From Actinoplanes missouriensis 431 (lineage in GTDB: Bacteria; Actinomycetota; Actinomycetes; Mycobacteriales; Micromonosporaceae), in assembly GCF_000284295.1 (NCBI RefSeq), contig NC_017093.1, positions 3,100,001-3,164,000 on the forward strand: a stretch of 64,000 bases of DNA, in the 5' to 3' direction. The notes under the pieces are model-generated. The model saw only the letters and a list, made by a program, of their open reading frames with translations, did no database searches and was not told the origin of the DNA. Below, piece by piece: positions 25,358-33,862 of the stretch. The position numbers and the translations under genes are program-made. Numbering within the stretch: the stretch's first letter is position 1; each line of letters starts with the position of its first letter.

Positions 25358-27792
25358 TAGCGGATCACGTCGGTGCGCAGGACGTCGCCGGACACCTTGA
25401 CGATTCTGACGGTGTGCTTGCCGGCGCGCAGGCCCGCGACGCTGAACACGGTCTGCTGGGTGGCACGGGTCGTGGCCTGCAGGTTGACCCGCTTGGCGAG
25501 TTTGCCGTCGATGAACACGTCGGCGAGACCCTGGTCCGGGCCGGTCGCGGTGATCCAGTCGACGCCGGTGCCGTCGAACGTGTACGAGACCGCGTCACCG
25601 TTGCGGGTGGTGGCGTGCACGTCGTTCAGGTGGTCGCCGCGGAACGTGAAGTCCAGCTGCGCCTCGCCGAGCGGGAGTCCGGCGAGGTACGCCGCGCGCA
25701 GGGTGACGGTCGAGCCCGACAGGGTGTAGTCGGTGCCCGCCTTCAGTGCGGCGCCGGCGCGGGAGACGCCGGTGAACTCGCTGCCGTCGCGCTGCAGCTT
25801 CACCGTGACGTCGGCCGGGGCCTTGCGGTCGAACGAGGCCGCCGGCGGGTCGAGCAGGCTGGGCTGCTGCACGTCGATCCGGTCGAGCAGCATGAACGAG
25901 CCGGACTTCTTGACCGCCATCAGGGTGTGGCTGCCGTTGGGCAGGTCGTTCACCGAGAAGACGGTCTGCTGCGACAGCCGGGGCTGACCCTGCTCACGTC
26001 CGGTGTTGACGGTCTTCACCAGCTGGCCGTCGAGGTAGATGTCGACCTCGCCCTGCGAGGTGTCCATCTCGGTGATGTACGAGACGCCGGTTCCGGTGAA
26101 CGTGTACTGGAACGAGTCGCCGTTGCGCTCGGTGTAGTGCACGTTGTCGTTGTAGTCGCCGAGGCCACGGCCGGTGCTCTGGGACCAGGTCCCGGCGTAC
26201 GAGATGCCGGGGTCGGTGTTGTCGTGCACGATCGTGCGGACCGGGCCGCTGGCCGGCGGCGCAGAGACGGCGCCGGTGTCGGTGACGGTCACGGTGAGCG
26301 GCTGCGAGGTGGCGGCGACCTCCTTGCCGTCGTTGCGGGTCCACTCACCCTGGTATCCGACGCGCAGGGCGTCGTCGTTGACGGCGATCCGGGCGCCGGC
26401 CTGCGGGGTGACCTTCAGCAGGCGTACGCCGTGAATCGGCACCGTGGCGGCGGTGAACGAGGCGGGGAAGCGGCCGAGGTCCTTGCGGGCCCAGAGGTCA
26501 CGGACCTTCGCGGCGCCGGTCAGTCCGAGGTCCGCGAAGTCGACGGTGATGTCCTTGTCGGTGCGGCCGAGGTTGAACAGCGCCACCGTGTAGCTGCCGT
26601 CCGGGTTCAGCGCGTACCAGGTCTGCTGCTGGGTGGAGGTGGACACCGGGCGGGCCGGGGTGCCGGCCTGGTCGACCGCGATCACTTCGGGGTTGGTGAG
26701 CAGGCTCAGGCCGTACTTGTCCAGGTTCGTCAGGTCGTTGCCCAGGTAGAGGGGTGCGGCGGAGATGGCCCAGAGGGTCATCGCGGTCCGGCGTTCGTCT
26801 TCGGTGAGGCCGTCCATGGTGCCGTTGCCGACGTTGAGCGAGTCGAGGTCGTTCCAGCCGCCGTTGCCGCCGTGGCGCCACCAGGTCTCCAGGCGCGGGA
26901 AGAGCCGGGCGATGTTCTGCCACTGGGTGAGTGCCTCGTGGGCGCAGTAGCACTCGACGTCCCAGTCGATGCGCCAGCCGTTGGCCTTGGACCGCCAGTA
27001 GCCGGCGTAGTTCGGGTCGAGGGCCCAGGACAGCTCGAACCAGATCTTGTGCTTCTTCAGCGCCGACGACCAGGCGGCGACGTCGTCGCGGGCGTCGAGC
27101 GAGAGGTCGCTGATCCCGGAGCCGGGCGTGACGCTGTCGAACTTGACGAAGTTGACGCCCCAGTCGGCGAACATGTCGACGATCGAGTCGATGTACTTCT
27201 GCGAGCACGGGTTGGTGAAGTCGAGCCGGTAGCCGATGTTCCAGTAGTCGGCCTGCTGGATCGGCTGCTTGACGATGTCGTGGGTGGTGCAGCCGGGGGC
27301 GCCGGCGATCGGCAGGCTCGCGTTGTAGACCTCGGGGGAGATGCCCGGGATCGTGTAGAGCCCGAACTTCTGACCGTTCTTGTGGACGTGGTCGATGACC
27401 TTCTGCAGGCCCTGCGGGTAGAGGGTGGCGCTGGGCTTGGGGCGGCCGTTGGCGTCGAACCCGTCGTTCCAGGCGGCGTCCACGTTGATGTAGTCGTAGC
27501 CGTACCGCTGAAGTTTGGTCTTCATCGCGTCGGACTGCTTGATGATCTGATCGGCGGTGATCCACTTACCGTTGCCGGAGTAGACCTGCATGCTGTAGCT
27601 GGACCAGCCCATGTACGGCTTCACGGCCCAGGGGTCGGGGGTCGACTCCTTGGCGGATGTCGCCTCTGAAGGGGGCACGGCCACGGTGGCGGCCCGGGCG
27701 TCCGGTTGTGGGCTGGGTTTCGGTGCGGCTTGTGCGGATTGAGCGCCCAGGAGTACGAGTAGCGCGGCGCCTAGAGCAACGGTTCTTCTCAC
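25345..27792 (-). CDS. Secreted GH27 alpha-galactosidase with carbohydrate-binding modules
   Basis: This 815-residue enzyme starts with a Sec signal peptide (ALLVLLGAQSAQA). The GH27 barrel follows from about residue 55 (YMGWSSYS, YDYINVDAAW, nucleophile Asp in FVKFDSV, RIDWDVECYCAH, TLWAISAAPLYLGNDL), then a C-terminal beta-domain. Two galactose-binding-like modules come next, each ending in a QTVFSV...G.H strand, with an X2-like module between them. It should release alpha-galactosyl side groups outside the cell. GTG start behind AGGAGG. It lies 32 bases after a ROK regulator in the same direction and is probably in one operon. Confidence 0.92.
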   Translation of the reverse strand: MRRTVALGAALLVLLGAQSAQAAPKPSPQPDARAATVAVPPSEATSAKESTPDPWAVKPYMGWSSYSMQVYSGNGKWITADQIIKQSDAMKTKLQRYGYDYINVDAAWNDGFDANGRPKPSATLYPQGLQKVIDHVHKNGQKFGLYTIPGISPEVYNASLPIAGAPGCTTHDIVKQPIQQADYWNIGYRLDFTNPCSQKYIDSIVDMFADWGVNFVKFDSVTPGSGISDLSLDARDDVAAWSSALKKHKIWFELSWALDPNYAGYWRSKANGWRIDWDVECYCAHEALTQWQNIARLFPRLETWWRHGGNGGWNDLDSLNVGNGTMDGLTEDERRTAMTLWAISAAPLYLGNDLTNLDKYGLSLLTNPEVIAVDQAGTPARPVSTSTQQQTWYALNPDGSYTVALFNLGRTDKDITVDFADLGLTGAAKVRDLWARKDLGRFPASFTAATVPIHGVRLLKVTPQAGARIAVNDDALRVGYQGEWTRNDGKEVAATSQPLTVTVTDTGAVSAPPASGPVRTIVHDNTDPGISYAGTWSQSTGRGLGDYNDNVHYTERNGDSFQYTFTGTGVSYITEMDTSQGEVDIYLDGQLVKTVNTGREQGQPRLSQQTVFSVNDLPNGSHTLMAVKKSGSFMLLDRIDVQQPSLLDPPAASFDRKAPADVTVKLQRDGSEFTGVSRAGAALKAGTDYTLSGSTVTLRAAYLAGLPLGEAQLDFTFRGDHLNDVHATTRNGDAVSYTFDGTGVDWITATGPDQGLADVFIDGKLAKRVNLQATTRATQQTVFSVAGLRAGKHTVRIVKVSGDVLRTDVIRYRTR

Positions 27793-27824
27793 AGAACCTC
27801 CTGTTGTGGGAGCGTTTCAGCGGG

Positions 27825-28970
27825 TCAGGACGCGACGAAAGACTGGATGCCGACGGTGGCGGCGCCGCGTGCCCATTCCTCGAAGGGCAGCGGCCGGATG
27901 GAGAGCGGGCAGGTGGCCGCGGCGCCGAACGCCTGGCGCTCGAAGCCGGTGCGGATGGACGGTTCGAACAGGTCGTAGGCGGCCAGGCCCTCACCGGAGA
28001 CGACGATGCGGGCCGGGCCGACGAGGTTGGCCACGGCCGCGATGCCGCAGCCGATCGCGTCGCCGGCCTCGGCGAACACCGCTGCGGCGCGCGGGTCGCC
28101 GCTGCGGGCGAGAGCCACCGCGCCGTCCAGGGTGAGTTCCGGGCGGCCGGTGCGCTGGCGGGCCCGCTCGACGATGGCGTCGGTGCCGGCGATGGCCTCG
28201 ACGCAGCCGCGCCCGCCGCAGTGGCACGCGGGACCGCCGGCGTCGACGCCGATGTGGCCGATCTCGCCGGCCACGCCGTGCACGCCGGCGACCAGCCGGC
28301 CGTTGACCACGAGTCCGCAGCCGATGCCGGTGCCGACGGTGACCAGAGCGAACGACTCGGCGCCGACGCCCTCGCCGAACCAGTGCTCGGCGGTGGTGAG
28401 CGCCTTGACGTCGTTCTCCACCACGACGGTCAGCCCGGTGGTCTGTTCGGCGAGCTCGCGCAGTGGGACGTCGTGCCAGTGCAGGAACGGTGAGTAGCGG
28501 ACCAGTCCGGTGGCGCGGTCGACGTCGCCGGAGATCGCCAGCCCGAGCCGGCGGGTCCGGGCCCGGTGGTCGCCGGGCCCGTCCAGCAGGTCGCCGACCA
28601 GGCGGCCGAGCTCGGCGAGCACGTGGTCGACGTCGCGACCGGCGAGCGGGCGGTGAGCCGATGCCCGTACCCGTGAGGTGAGATCGCAGACGACGCCGAT
28701 CAGCTCGTCCGCGGTGATCTTGACGCCGAGGAAGAATTCGCGGTCGGGGCGGATGGAGAGCGGGCTGGCGGGGCGGCCGGCGCCGGGGCCGGTGCGCTCG
28801 GTCGCGGCGAGTTCTTCGAGGTAACCGAGGTCGATCAGGGGCCGGGCCGCCTTGGTGACCGCGGCCTGCGAGAGCCCCAGTCGGCGGGCGAGCCCGACGC
28901 GACTGAGCGGGCCTTCGGTCAGCACCGCCGTGAGCACGGCAGTCATCGCCGGTGCGGCGGGTTCTGGCAT
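27825..28970 (-). CDS. ROK family transcriptional regulator (first copy)
   Basis: The 381-residue protein joins an N-terminal MarR-like winged HTH (PLSRVGLARRLGLSQAAVTKA) to a ROK sugar-kinase-like domain with GEIGHIGVD and the zinc-binding CHCGGRGCVEA motif. It is closely paralogous along its whole length to the ROK protein at 49766. The start codon at 28970 is only seven bases from a predicted -10 box (28978-28983), so the mRNA is probably leaderless. It is divergent from the ABC importer genes and upstream of GH27, and probably senses an imported sugar. Confidence 0.94.
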   Translation of the reverse strand: MPEPAAPAMTAVLTAVLTEGPLSRVGLARRLGLSQAAVTKAARPLIDLGYLEELAATERTGPGAGRPASPLSIRPDREFFLGVKITADELIGVVCDLTSRVRASAHRPLAGRDVDHVLAELGRLVGDLLDGPGDHRARTRRLGLAISGDVDRATGLVRYSPFLHWHDVPLRELAEQTTGLTVVVENDVKALTTAEHWFGEGVGAESFALVTVGTGIGCGLVVNGRLVAGVHGVAGEIGHIGVDAGGPACHCGGRGCVEAIAGTDAIVERARQRTGRPELTLDGAVALARSGDPRAAAVFAEAGDAIGCGIAAVANLVGPARIVVSGEGLAAYDLFEPSIRTGFERQAFGAAATCPLSIRPLPFEEWARGAATVGIQSFVAS

Positions 28971-28977
28971 GGCCCGA

Positions 28978-29045
28978 AAGGTAGGCGAGCACGTGATGGA
29001 AATCAATACTTGACGAAGGAAATTATTGAGCTTAGGTTTCGGCCA
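28978..29045. promoter_or_regulatory. Divergent promoters and ROK operator, first locus
   Basis: The plus-strand promoter is TTGACG (29010-29015), 17 bases, TAGGTT (29033-29038). The minus-strand promoter is TTGATT (29006-29001), 17 bases, TACCTT (28983-28978). An inverted repeat, TCAATACTT and AATTATTGA (29003-29011, 29021-29029) with a 9-base spacer, overlaps both -35 regions and is the likely ROK operator. Bases 29000-29031 are identical to 49721-49752 before the second ROK gene. Confidence 0.75.
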
Positions 29046-29068
29046 TGTTTCCCGTGATCAAGCCGTAG
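29045..29068 (+). other. Seven-codon leaderless mini-cistron (MFPVIKP)
   Basis: ATG at 29045 lies seven bases after the predicted -10 box, so it should be at or next to the transcript 5' end. The frame stops at TAG (29066-29068), which overlaps the TAGGAGG ribosome site of the permease gene. The first three codons, MFP, equal those of the ROK protein behind the duplicated promoter at 49766. It may be a relic of promoter duplication or a short regulatory leader peptide. Confidence 0.4.
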
Positions 29069-29080
29069 GAGGTGGTGGCT

Positions 29081-29998
29081 GTGGGGTCACCGTCCCTGGC
29101 ACCTCGGCGCAGCCGCTGGGGCCAGGCGCAGCGGTCGTGGCGTCAGCACTGGCAGCTGTATCTGCTGGTCAGCGTGCCGCTGGCCTACTTCGTCATCTTC
29201 AAGTACGTCCCGATGACCTTCAATGTCATCGCGTTCAAGGACTACAGTCCGGTGCTGGGCGCCTGGGACAGCCCGTGGGTCGGCCTGCGCAACTTCGAGC
29301 AGCTGTTCAACAACCCGGTGTTCGGCACGCTCGTCACGAACACCCTGATCCTCGCGTTCTATCTGCTGCTGGCGAGCTTCCCGGTGCCGATCCTGCTGGC
29401 GCTGGCGCTCAACGAGGTCCGCAACGGCTGGTTCCGGCGCACGGTGCAGATGGTCACCTACGCGCCCTACTTCATCTCCACCGTGGTGGTCGTCTCGATC
29501 ACGATCCTGCTGCTCTCGCCGCGGATCGGCCTGGTCGGTGACGTCGACATCCTCGGCGACCCGGACTACTTCCGGCACGTGTACGTGTGGACCGACGTCT
29601 GGCAGACCGCGGGGTACTCGGCAGTCATCTACCTCGCCGCGCTCTCCGGCATCGACCCGGCACTGCACGAAGCCGCCAAGATCGACGGAGCCAGCCGGCT
29701 GCAGCGGATCCGCAACGTGGACCTGCCCGGCATCATGCCGACCGCGGTGATCATGCTGATCCTGGGCGTGGGAAACATGATGGCGATCGGTTTCGAGAAG
29801 GCCTACCTGCTGCAGAACAATCTGAACCTCGCCCAATCAGAAATCATTCCGACGTACGTGTACAAGACCGGCCTGATCAACGCGGACTTCAGCATGGCGA
29901 CCGCGGTCGGGCTGTTCAACTCGGTGGTCAACCTCGTCCTTCTGCTGACGGTCAACTTCGTCGCCAAGCGGATCACTGGAAACGGACTCTGGCGATGA
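29081..29998 (+). CDS. Carbohydrate ABC transporter permease (LplB/YteP type)
   Basis: This 305-residue permease has six membrane helices and the cytoplasmic EAA loop LHEAAKIDGASRLQRI that contacts the ATPase. The start was set at GTG 29081, seven bases after AGGAGG; in-frame GTGs at 29072 and 29075 are less well placed. It pairs with the second permease and solute-binding lipoprotein downstream. No ATPase is encoded nearby, so a shared MsiK-type ATPase elsewhere is expected, as is usual in actinomycetes. Confidence 0.92.
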   Translation: MGSPSLAPRRSRWGQAQRSWRQHWQLYLLVSVPLAYFVIFKYVPMTFNVIAFKDYSPVLGAWDSPWVGLRNFEQLFNNPVFGTLVTNTLILAFYLLLASFPVPILLALALNEVRNGWFRRTVQMVTYAPYFISTVVVVSITILLLSPRIGLVGDVDILGDPDYFRHVYVWTDVWQTAGYSAVIYLAALSGIDPALHEAAKIDGASRLQRIRNVDLPGIMPTAVIMLILGVGNMMAIGFEKAYLLQNNLNLAQSEIIPTYVYKTGLINADFSMATAVGLFNSVVNLVLLLTVNFVAKRITGNGLWR

Positions 29999-30930
29999 CG
30001 ACGCTCACCCAGGTAATGAGATTGCGGCGTACGCGCACGGCCGCCCCGAAAGTCCGCGAGCCGTTCAGCGACCGCGTCTTCATGATTGTCGTCAAGCTGA
30101 TGCTGGCGATCCTGCTGGCGCTCGTGGTGATGCCGCTGATCTACATCGTCGCCAGCTCGTTCAGCAGTCCGGCGGCGGTCAACTCGGGTCAGGTGAAGTT
30201 CTGGCCGGTCGAGTTCTCGATCGAGGCGTACCAGTCGGTGCTGACCAACGCGGAGGTCCTGCGGGGGTACTACAACTCGCTGATCTACGCGATCGCCGGC
30301 ACGCTGATCAGCGTCACGCTGACCGTGGCCATCGCCTATCCGCTGTCGCGCCGCACCTTCTACGGGCGCAACGTGCTGATGACGCTGCTCATCTTCACCA
30401 TGCTGTTCTCCGGCGGGCTGATCCCGACCTACATGGTCGTGCACGACCTCGGCATGCTCGACACCCGCTGGGCCCTGCTGATCCCCAACGCGATCGGGGT
30501 CTGGCAGGTCATCATCGCCCGCACCTTCTTCGCCAACTCGGTCCCCGAGGAGCTCTACGAGGCCGCGGCGCTGGACGGGGCCAGCGAACTGCGGACGCTG
30601 CGGTCGGTGGTGCTGCCGCTGTCCAAACCGCTGCTCGCCGTTCTCGCGCTGATGTACACGATCTACCAGTGGAACACCTATTTCGACGCCCTGGTCTATC
30701 TCAAGGACCCCGATCTGTACCCGTTGCAGATCGTGCTACGGAACATGCTCCTTCTCAACACCGCCCGGACCGGCGCCGTGGACCTGGCGCAGCAGATGCA
30801 TCAGCTGCAGCTGGCCAACGTCCTCAAATACGCGCTGATCGTCGTCTCCAGCCTGCCCGTTCTGATCATCTATCCATTCGTCGCGCGCCATTTCACCAAG
30901 GGCGTGATGGTGGGCGCGGTCAAGGGCTGA
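29995..30930 (+). CDS. Carbohydrate ABC transporter permease (YtcP/LplC type)
   Basis: The 311-residue protein has six membrane helices and the EAA loop YEAAALDGASELRTLRSV. The ATG overlaps the stop of the first permease (ATGA), so the two are made together as a heterodimer. The family handles oligosaccharides such as those from pectin, mannan or xyloglucan; the substrate here is inferred from the surrounding glycosidases. Confidence 0.92.
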   Translation: MTTLTQVMRLRRTRTAAPKVREPFSDRVFMIVVKLMLAILLALVVMPLIYIVASSFSSPAAVNSGQVKFWPVEFSIEAYQSVLTNAEVLRGYYNSLIYAIAGTLISVTLTVAIAYPLSRRTFYGRNVLMTLLIFTMLFSGGLIPTYMVVHDLGMLDTRWALLIPNAIGVWQVIIARTFFANSVPEELYEAAALDGASELRTLRSVVLPLSKPLLAVLALMYTIYQWNTYFDALVYLKDPDLYPLQIVLRNMLLLNTARTGAVDLAQQMHQLQLANVLKYALIVVSSLPVLIIYPFVARHFTKGVMVGAVKG

Positions 30931-30958
30931 CTTCACAACCAACGGATTGGAATAGTCG

Positions 30959-32614
30959 ATGAAGCCTGTTTCTGCATTCAAGATAGTCGCCGCCGTCTCG
31001 GCCGTGGCCCTGGTCGCGGCCGGTTGCTCCGGCGGCGACAAGGAGGCCGCGCCGGCGGCCAAGATGGACGGCGACAAGGTGGTCATTTCGGTGCTGTCGC
31101 CCGCCGACTCGGACACCAAGCTCGACACCAACGCCATCACCACCATGCTCAGCGACAAGTACAAGATCAAGTTCCAGTTCCAGACCACCAACATGGACGG
31201 CGGGCCGGCCAAGGAGAAGCGCCAGATCGCCATCTCCAGCGGCGACTACCCGGACCTGTTCATGCTGATCCCCTGGGTCGACGCGTTCACCAAGACCGAG
31301 GTGCAGAAGCTCGGCCAGCAGGGCGTCGCGGTGCCGCTGGAAGACCTGATCAAGGAGCACGCGCCGAACATCCAGAAGGCGCTCGACTCCAACAGCGTGC
31401 TCAAGGCGATGTCGACGGCGCCAGACGGGCACATCTACGCGCTGCCGCAGTGGTCGGACTGCTACCACTGCTCGTACCCGAACAAGCTGTGGATGAACTC
31501 GGACTGGTTGAAGAAGCTCAACCTGCAGATGCCGAAGACGACCGAAGATCTCCGTACGGTGCTGAAGGCCTTCAAGACGCAGGACCCGAACGGCAACGGC
31601 AAGGCCGACGAGATCCCGATGACCACCGACCCGCGGGACAGCACGCTGCTCGGCTATCTGATGGGCGGGTTCGCGTACGCCCCGTACGGCGCCCAGAACG
31701 GCGTGCCGTCGCTGCTCGCGCTCAACGGCAACCAGGTCGTCACCCCGGTCGACAAGCCGGAGTGGCGCGAGGGCCTGAAGTACATCAACTCGCTCTACAA
31801 GGACGGCTTGATCGACCCGGCGTCGTTCACCCAGAACACCGAGGCGCTGCAGACTCTTGGCAACAACCCGTCGGCCGTACAGGTCGGATCCGTTCCGGTC
31901 CTCTGGCCCGGCATCTTCGTCCAGCTCGGTTCCAAGGACGGCCGGGACAAGCAGTACGACGCGGTGCCCCCGCTGACCGGGCCGCAGGGCAAGAGCTACA
32001 CCGGGTACAACAACCCGACCTCGGTCGGCTACACCTTCATGCTGACGAACAAGTCCAGCAAGGAAGCGCGCGTCGCCGCCCTGAAGATGCTCGACTACAT
32101 CTACACCGACGAGGGCCAGATCATCGTCAACGCCGGCCCCGAGGGCGTCGGCTGGGAGAAGCCGAAGGCCGGTGACGTCGCCCTGGACGAGTCGACGCAG
32201 GCGACCTGGAAGCCGCGGCTCAGCGCCGACGTGCCGAAGAACTCCTCGTGGAACTCGCTGGGCCAGTACAACTTCACCCTCGCGCTGCGCAACGCCCAGG
32301 CGGTGCCGAAGGACATCTACGCCGAGACCGGCCTCGAGCGGCGCCTGTTCGAGGCGACCAAGCAGTACGAGCCGCACGTGGACAAGGCGCAGGTCTTCCC
32401 GGAGGCCGAGGTCTGGGCCGACCCGGCCACCGTCTCCGAGCTGTCCACGCTGAAGACCAACCTGGACAGTTACGTCAGCCAGGGCCAGCTGGCCTTCATC
32501 ACCGGCACCAAGAACATCGACACCGAGTGGGACGCCTGGGTGCAGGGTCTCGACGGGATCGGGATGAAGCGGTACCTGGAGCTCAACCAGCAGGCGTACG
32601 ACAAGAAGAAGTGA
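30959..32614 (+). CDS. ABC transporter extracellular solute-binding lipoprotein
   Basis: The 551-residue protein has a lipoprotein signal with VAAGC as lipobox. It shows the large two-lobed fold of the LplA/YtcQ group (PDLFMLIPWVDAF, MLDYIYTDEGQIIVNAGPEG). The length of about 550 residues is typical for binders of oligosaccharides rather than monosaccharides. The gene follows the permeases by 28 bases. The next gene starts inside its stop codon. Confidence 0.93.
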   Translation: MKPVSAFKIVAAVSAVALVAAGCSGGDKEAAPAAKMDGDKVVISVLSPADSDTKLDTNAITTMLSDKYKIKFQFQTTNMDGGPAKEKRQIAISSGDYPDLFMLIPWVDAFTKTEVQKLGQQGVAVPLEDLIKEHAPNIQKALDSNSVLKAMSTAPDGHIYALPQWSDCYHCSYPNKLWMNSDWLKKLNLQMPKTTEDLRTVLKAFKTQDPNGNGKADEIPMTTDPRDSTLLGYLMGGFAYAPYGAQNGVPSLLALNGNQVVTPVDKPEWREGLKYINSLYKDGLIDPASFTQNTEALQTLGNNPSAVQVGSVPVLWPGIFVQLGSKDGRDKQYDAVPPLTGPQGKSYTGYNNPTSVGYTFMLTNKSSKEARVAALKMLDYIYTDEGQIIVNAGPEGVGWEKPKAGDVALDESTQATWKPRLSADVPKNSSWNSLGQYNFTLALRNAQAVPKDIYAETGLERRLFEATKQYEPHVDKAQVFPEAEVWADPATVSELSTLKTNLDSYVSQGQLAFITGTKNIDTEWDAWVQGLDGIGMKRYLELNQQAYDKKK

Positions 32615-33687
32615 CAGTCCCGGAACGCCCGGCCGGTCCCGGTGACCGGCTGGGCGCCCCTTTCGTCGCGGTGTCCCGCCTCGTGCTGCGCGGGACACCG
32701 GAGCAGATCGGGTACGGGCTGGCCCGGGCCGCGGCCGGCGTCTACGGATCCGCGCCCCGCCCGATGCCGCCGGTCCTGGGACGTGCCCGGCGGCGGTGGT
32801 TCGCGGTGAACTGGCCGGAACATCACGAGCGCTCGCGGGGCATGGCGGCCGCGTTCGGGGTCGACGAGGATCCCTCGCTGTGCGTCGACGATCTCAACGG
32901 TATGCCTCTGGCGGGCGGGTGCTCGGCGGTGTGGCGCCCGCCGTCCGGCGCCGAACCCGCCGTGATCGCGCGCAACTTCGACATTCACGAATCGGTCATC
33001 GGCACGGGACCGCCGCCGGCCGGTCGGCGGCTCCCCGCGCTGGCCCGGCCGCACGTGGTGGAGATGCACCCGGACCGGGGATTGTCGTCGGTGGCGATCA
33101 CCGGCAACAACCTGAGCGGCTGCCTGGAGGGGATCAACGAGGCGGGGCTCGCGGTGGTGGAGCTCGCCGACGGGCAGGGCGGCGAGCTCCGGCCGGCCGG
33201 TGGACCGCAGGCCGGCCTGGACGAGGCACAGCTGCCGCGGTTCCTGCTGGACCGGTGCCGGACCGCCGGGGAGGCGCGCGAGGCGTTGCACGGCGCGAAG
33301 CACTACACCCGGTACAGCACGTGCCACTTCCTGATCGCGGATGCGTCCGGCGACGCCTTCGTCTGGGAGCGGGAGGGCGACAACGTCGAGCACGTCGTGG
33401 ATGCCGGCGCGGGGCCGCTGGTCGTGACCAACCATCTGCTCGCGCCGGACGCCGCGCCGGCCGGCGACTCACTGGCACGGCTCCGCCATCTGGCGCGCCG
33501 TACCCGGGGCGGTGACGGTGTGCATGACGCGCTCGACGAGGTCCGCGCCGAGGAGTTCGGTATCCCGGAGGCCGTCACCCTGTGGCGCAGCGAGTACCGG
33601 ATGGCGGAGTCGTCGATGACCGTCCGGTTCCTGCTCGGCATCGAGGAGGGCCGGCGGTACAGCGCGCCGCTGACCGTCACGCTGTGA
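32611..33687 (+). CDS. C45 family (acyl-CoA:6-APA acyltransferase-like) Ntn hydrolase
   Basis: This 358-residue protein carries GGCSAVW with Cys104 as the predicted autocatalytic nucleophile. The downstream block VIARNFDIHESV and the GNNLSGCLEGINEAGLAV strand are also typical of choloylglycine-like, acyltransferase and penicillin-acylase relatives. Such enzymes cut amide bonds after self-cleavage. GTG start overlapping the stop of the solute-binding protein, so it belongs to the sugar-import operon. That may mean it acts on N-acylated or amide-linked sugar substrates. Specific function unknown. Confidence 0.8.
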   Translation: MTVPERPAGPGDRLGAPFVAVSRLVLRGTPEQIGYGLARAAAGVYGSAPRPMPPVLGRARRRWFAVNWPEHHERSRGMAAAFGVDEDPSLCVDDLNGMPLAGGCSAVWRPPSGAEPAVIARNFDIHESVIGTGPPPAGRRLPALARPHVVEMHPDRGLSSVAITGNNLSGCLEGINEAGLAVVELADGQGGELRPAGGPQAGLDEAQLPRFLLDRCRTAGEAREALHGAKHYTRYSTCHFLIADASGDAFVWEREGDNVEHVVDAGAGPLVVTNHLLAPDAAPAGDSLARLRHLARRTRGGDGVHDALDEVRAEEFGIPEAVTLWRSEYRMAESSMTVRFLLGIEEGRRYSAPLTVTL

Positions 33688-33699
33688 CCGGCGAGTCGC

Positions 33700-33843
33700 G
33701 AATCTGATGGAAGGGCCCCGGCGCTAACCGGGCTCGTCGCGTTCTTCGACGAGGTGGTCGACGTGACGGTCGACGGCGTACCCCGGAAACGGCCCGATTC
33801 GCCTGTCGCGACCGTCATGAAGGACGAGTTCGGCGTCTCCTGA
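33700..33843 (+). pseudogene. Possible 3' remnant of a gene
   Basis: The frame ending in TGA at 33841-33843 reads GLVAFFDEVVDVTVDGV, then PRKRPDSPVATVMKDEFGVS. Its composition looks protein-coding, but it lacks a start codon and a recognisable domain. It could be the tail of a lost gene between the C45 gene and the carboxymuconolactone-decarboxylase-like gene. Confidence 0.3.
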
Positions 33844-33862
33844 CGTGTGCGCACAATGGGAC

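Noticed and set aside
24907..27669. Plus-strand frame of 920 codons opposite GH27 and NUDIX
   Set aside because: It is a complementary shadow of two clear genes, with no recognisable motif.
30920..32698. Minus-strand frame of 592 codons opposite the solute-binding protein
   Set aside because: The opposite strand encodes a complete lipoprotein with a signal and correct fold; the shadow has none.
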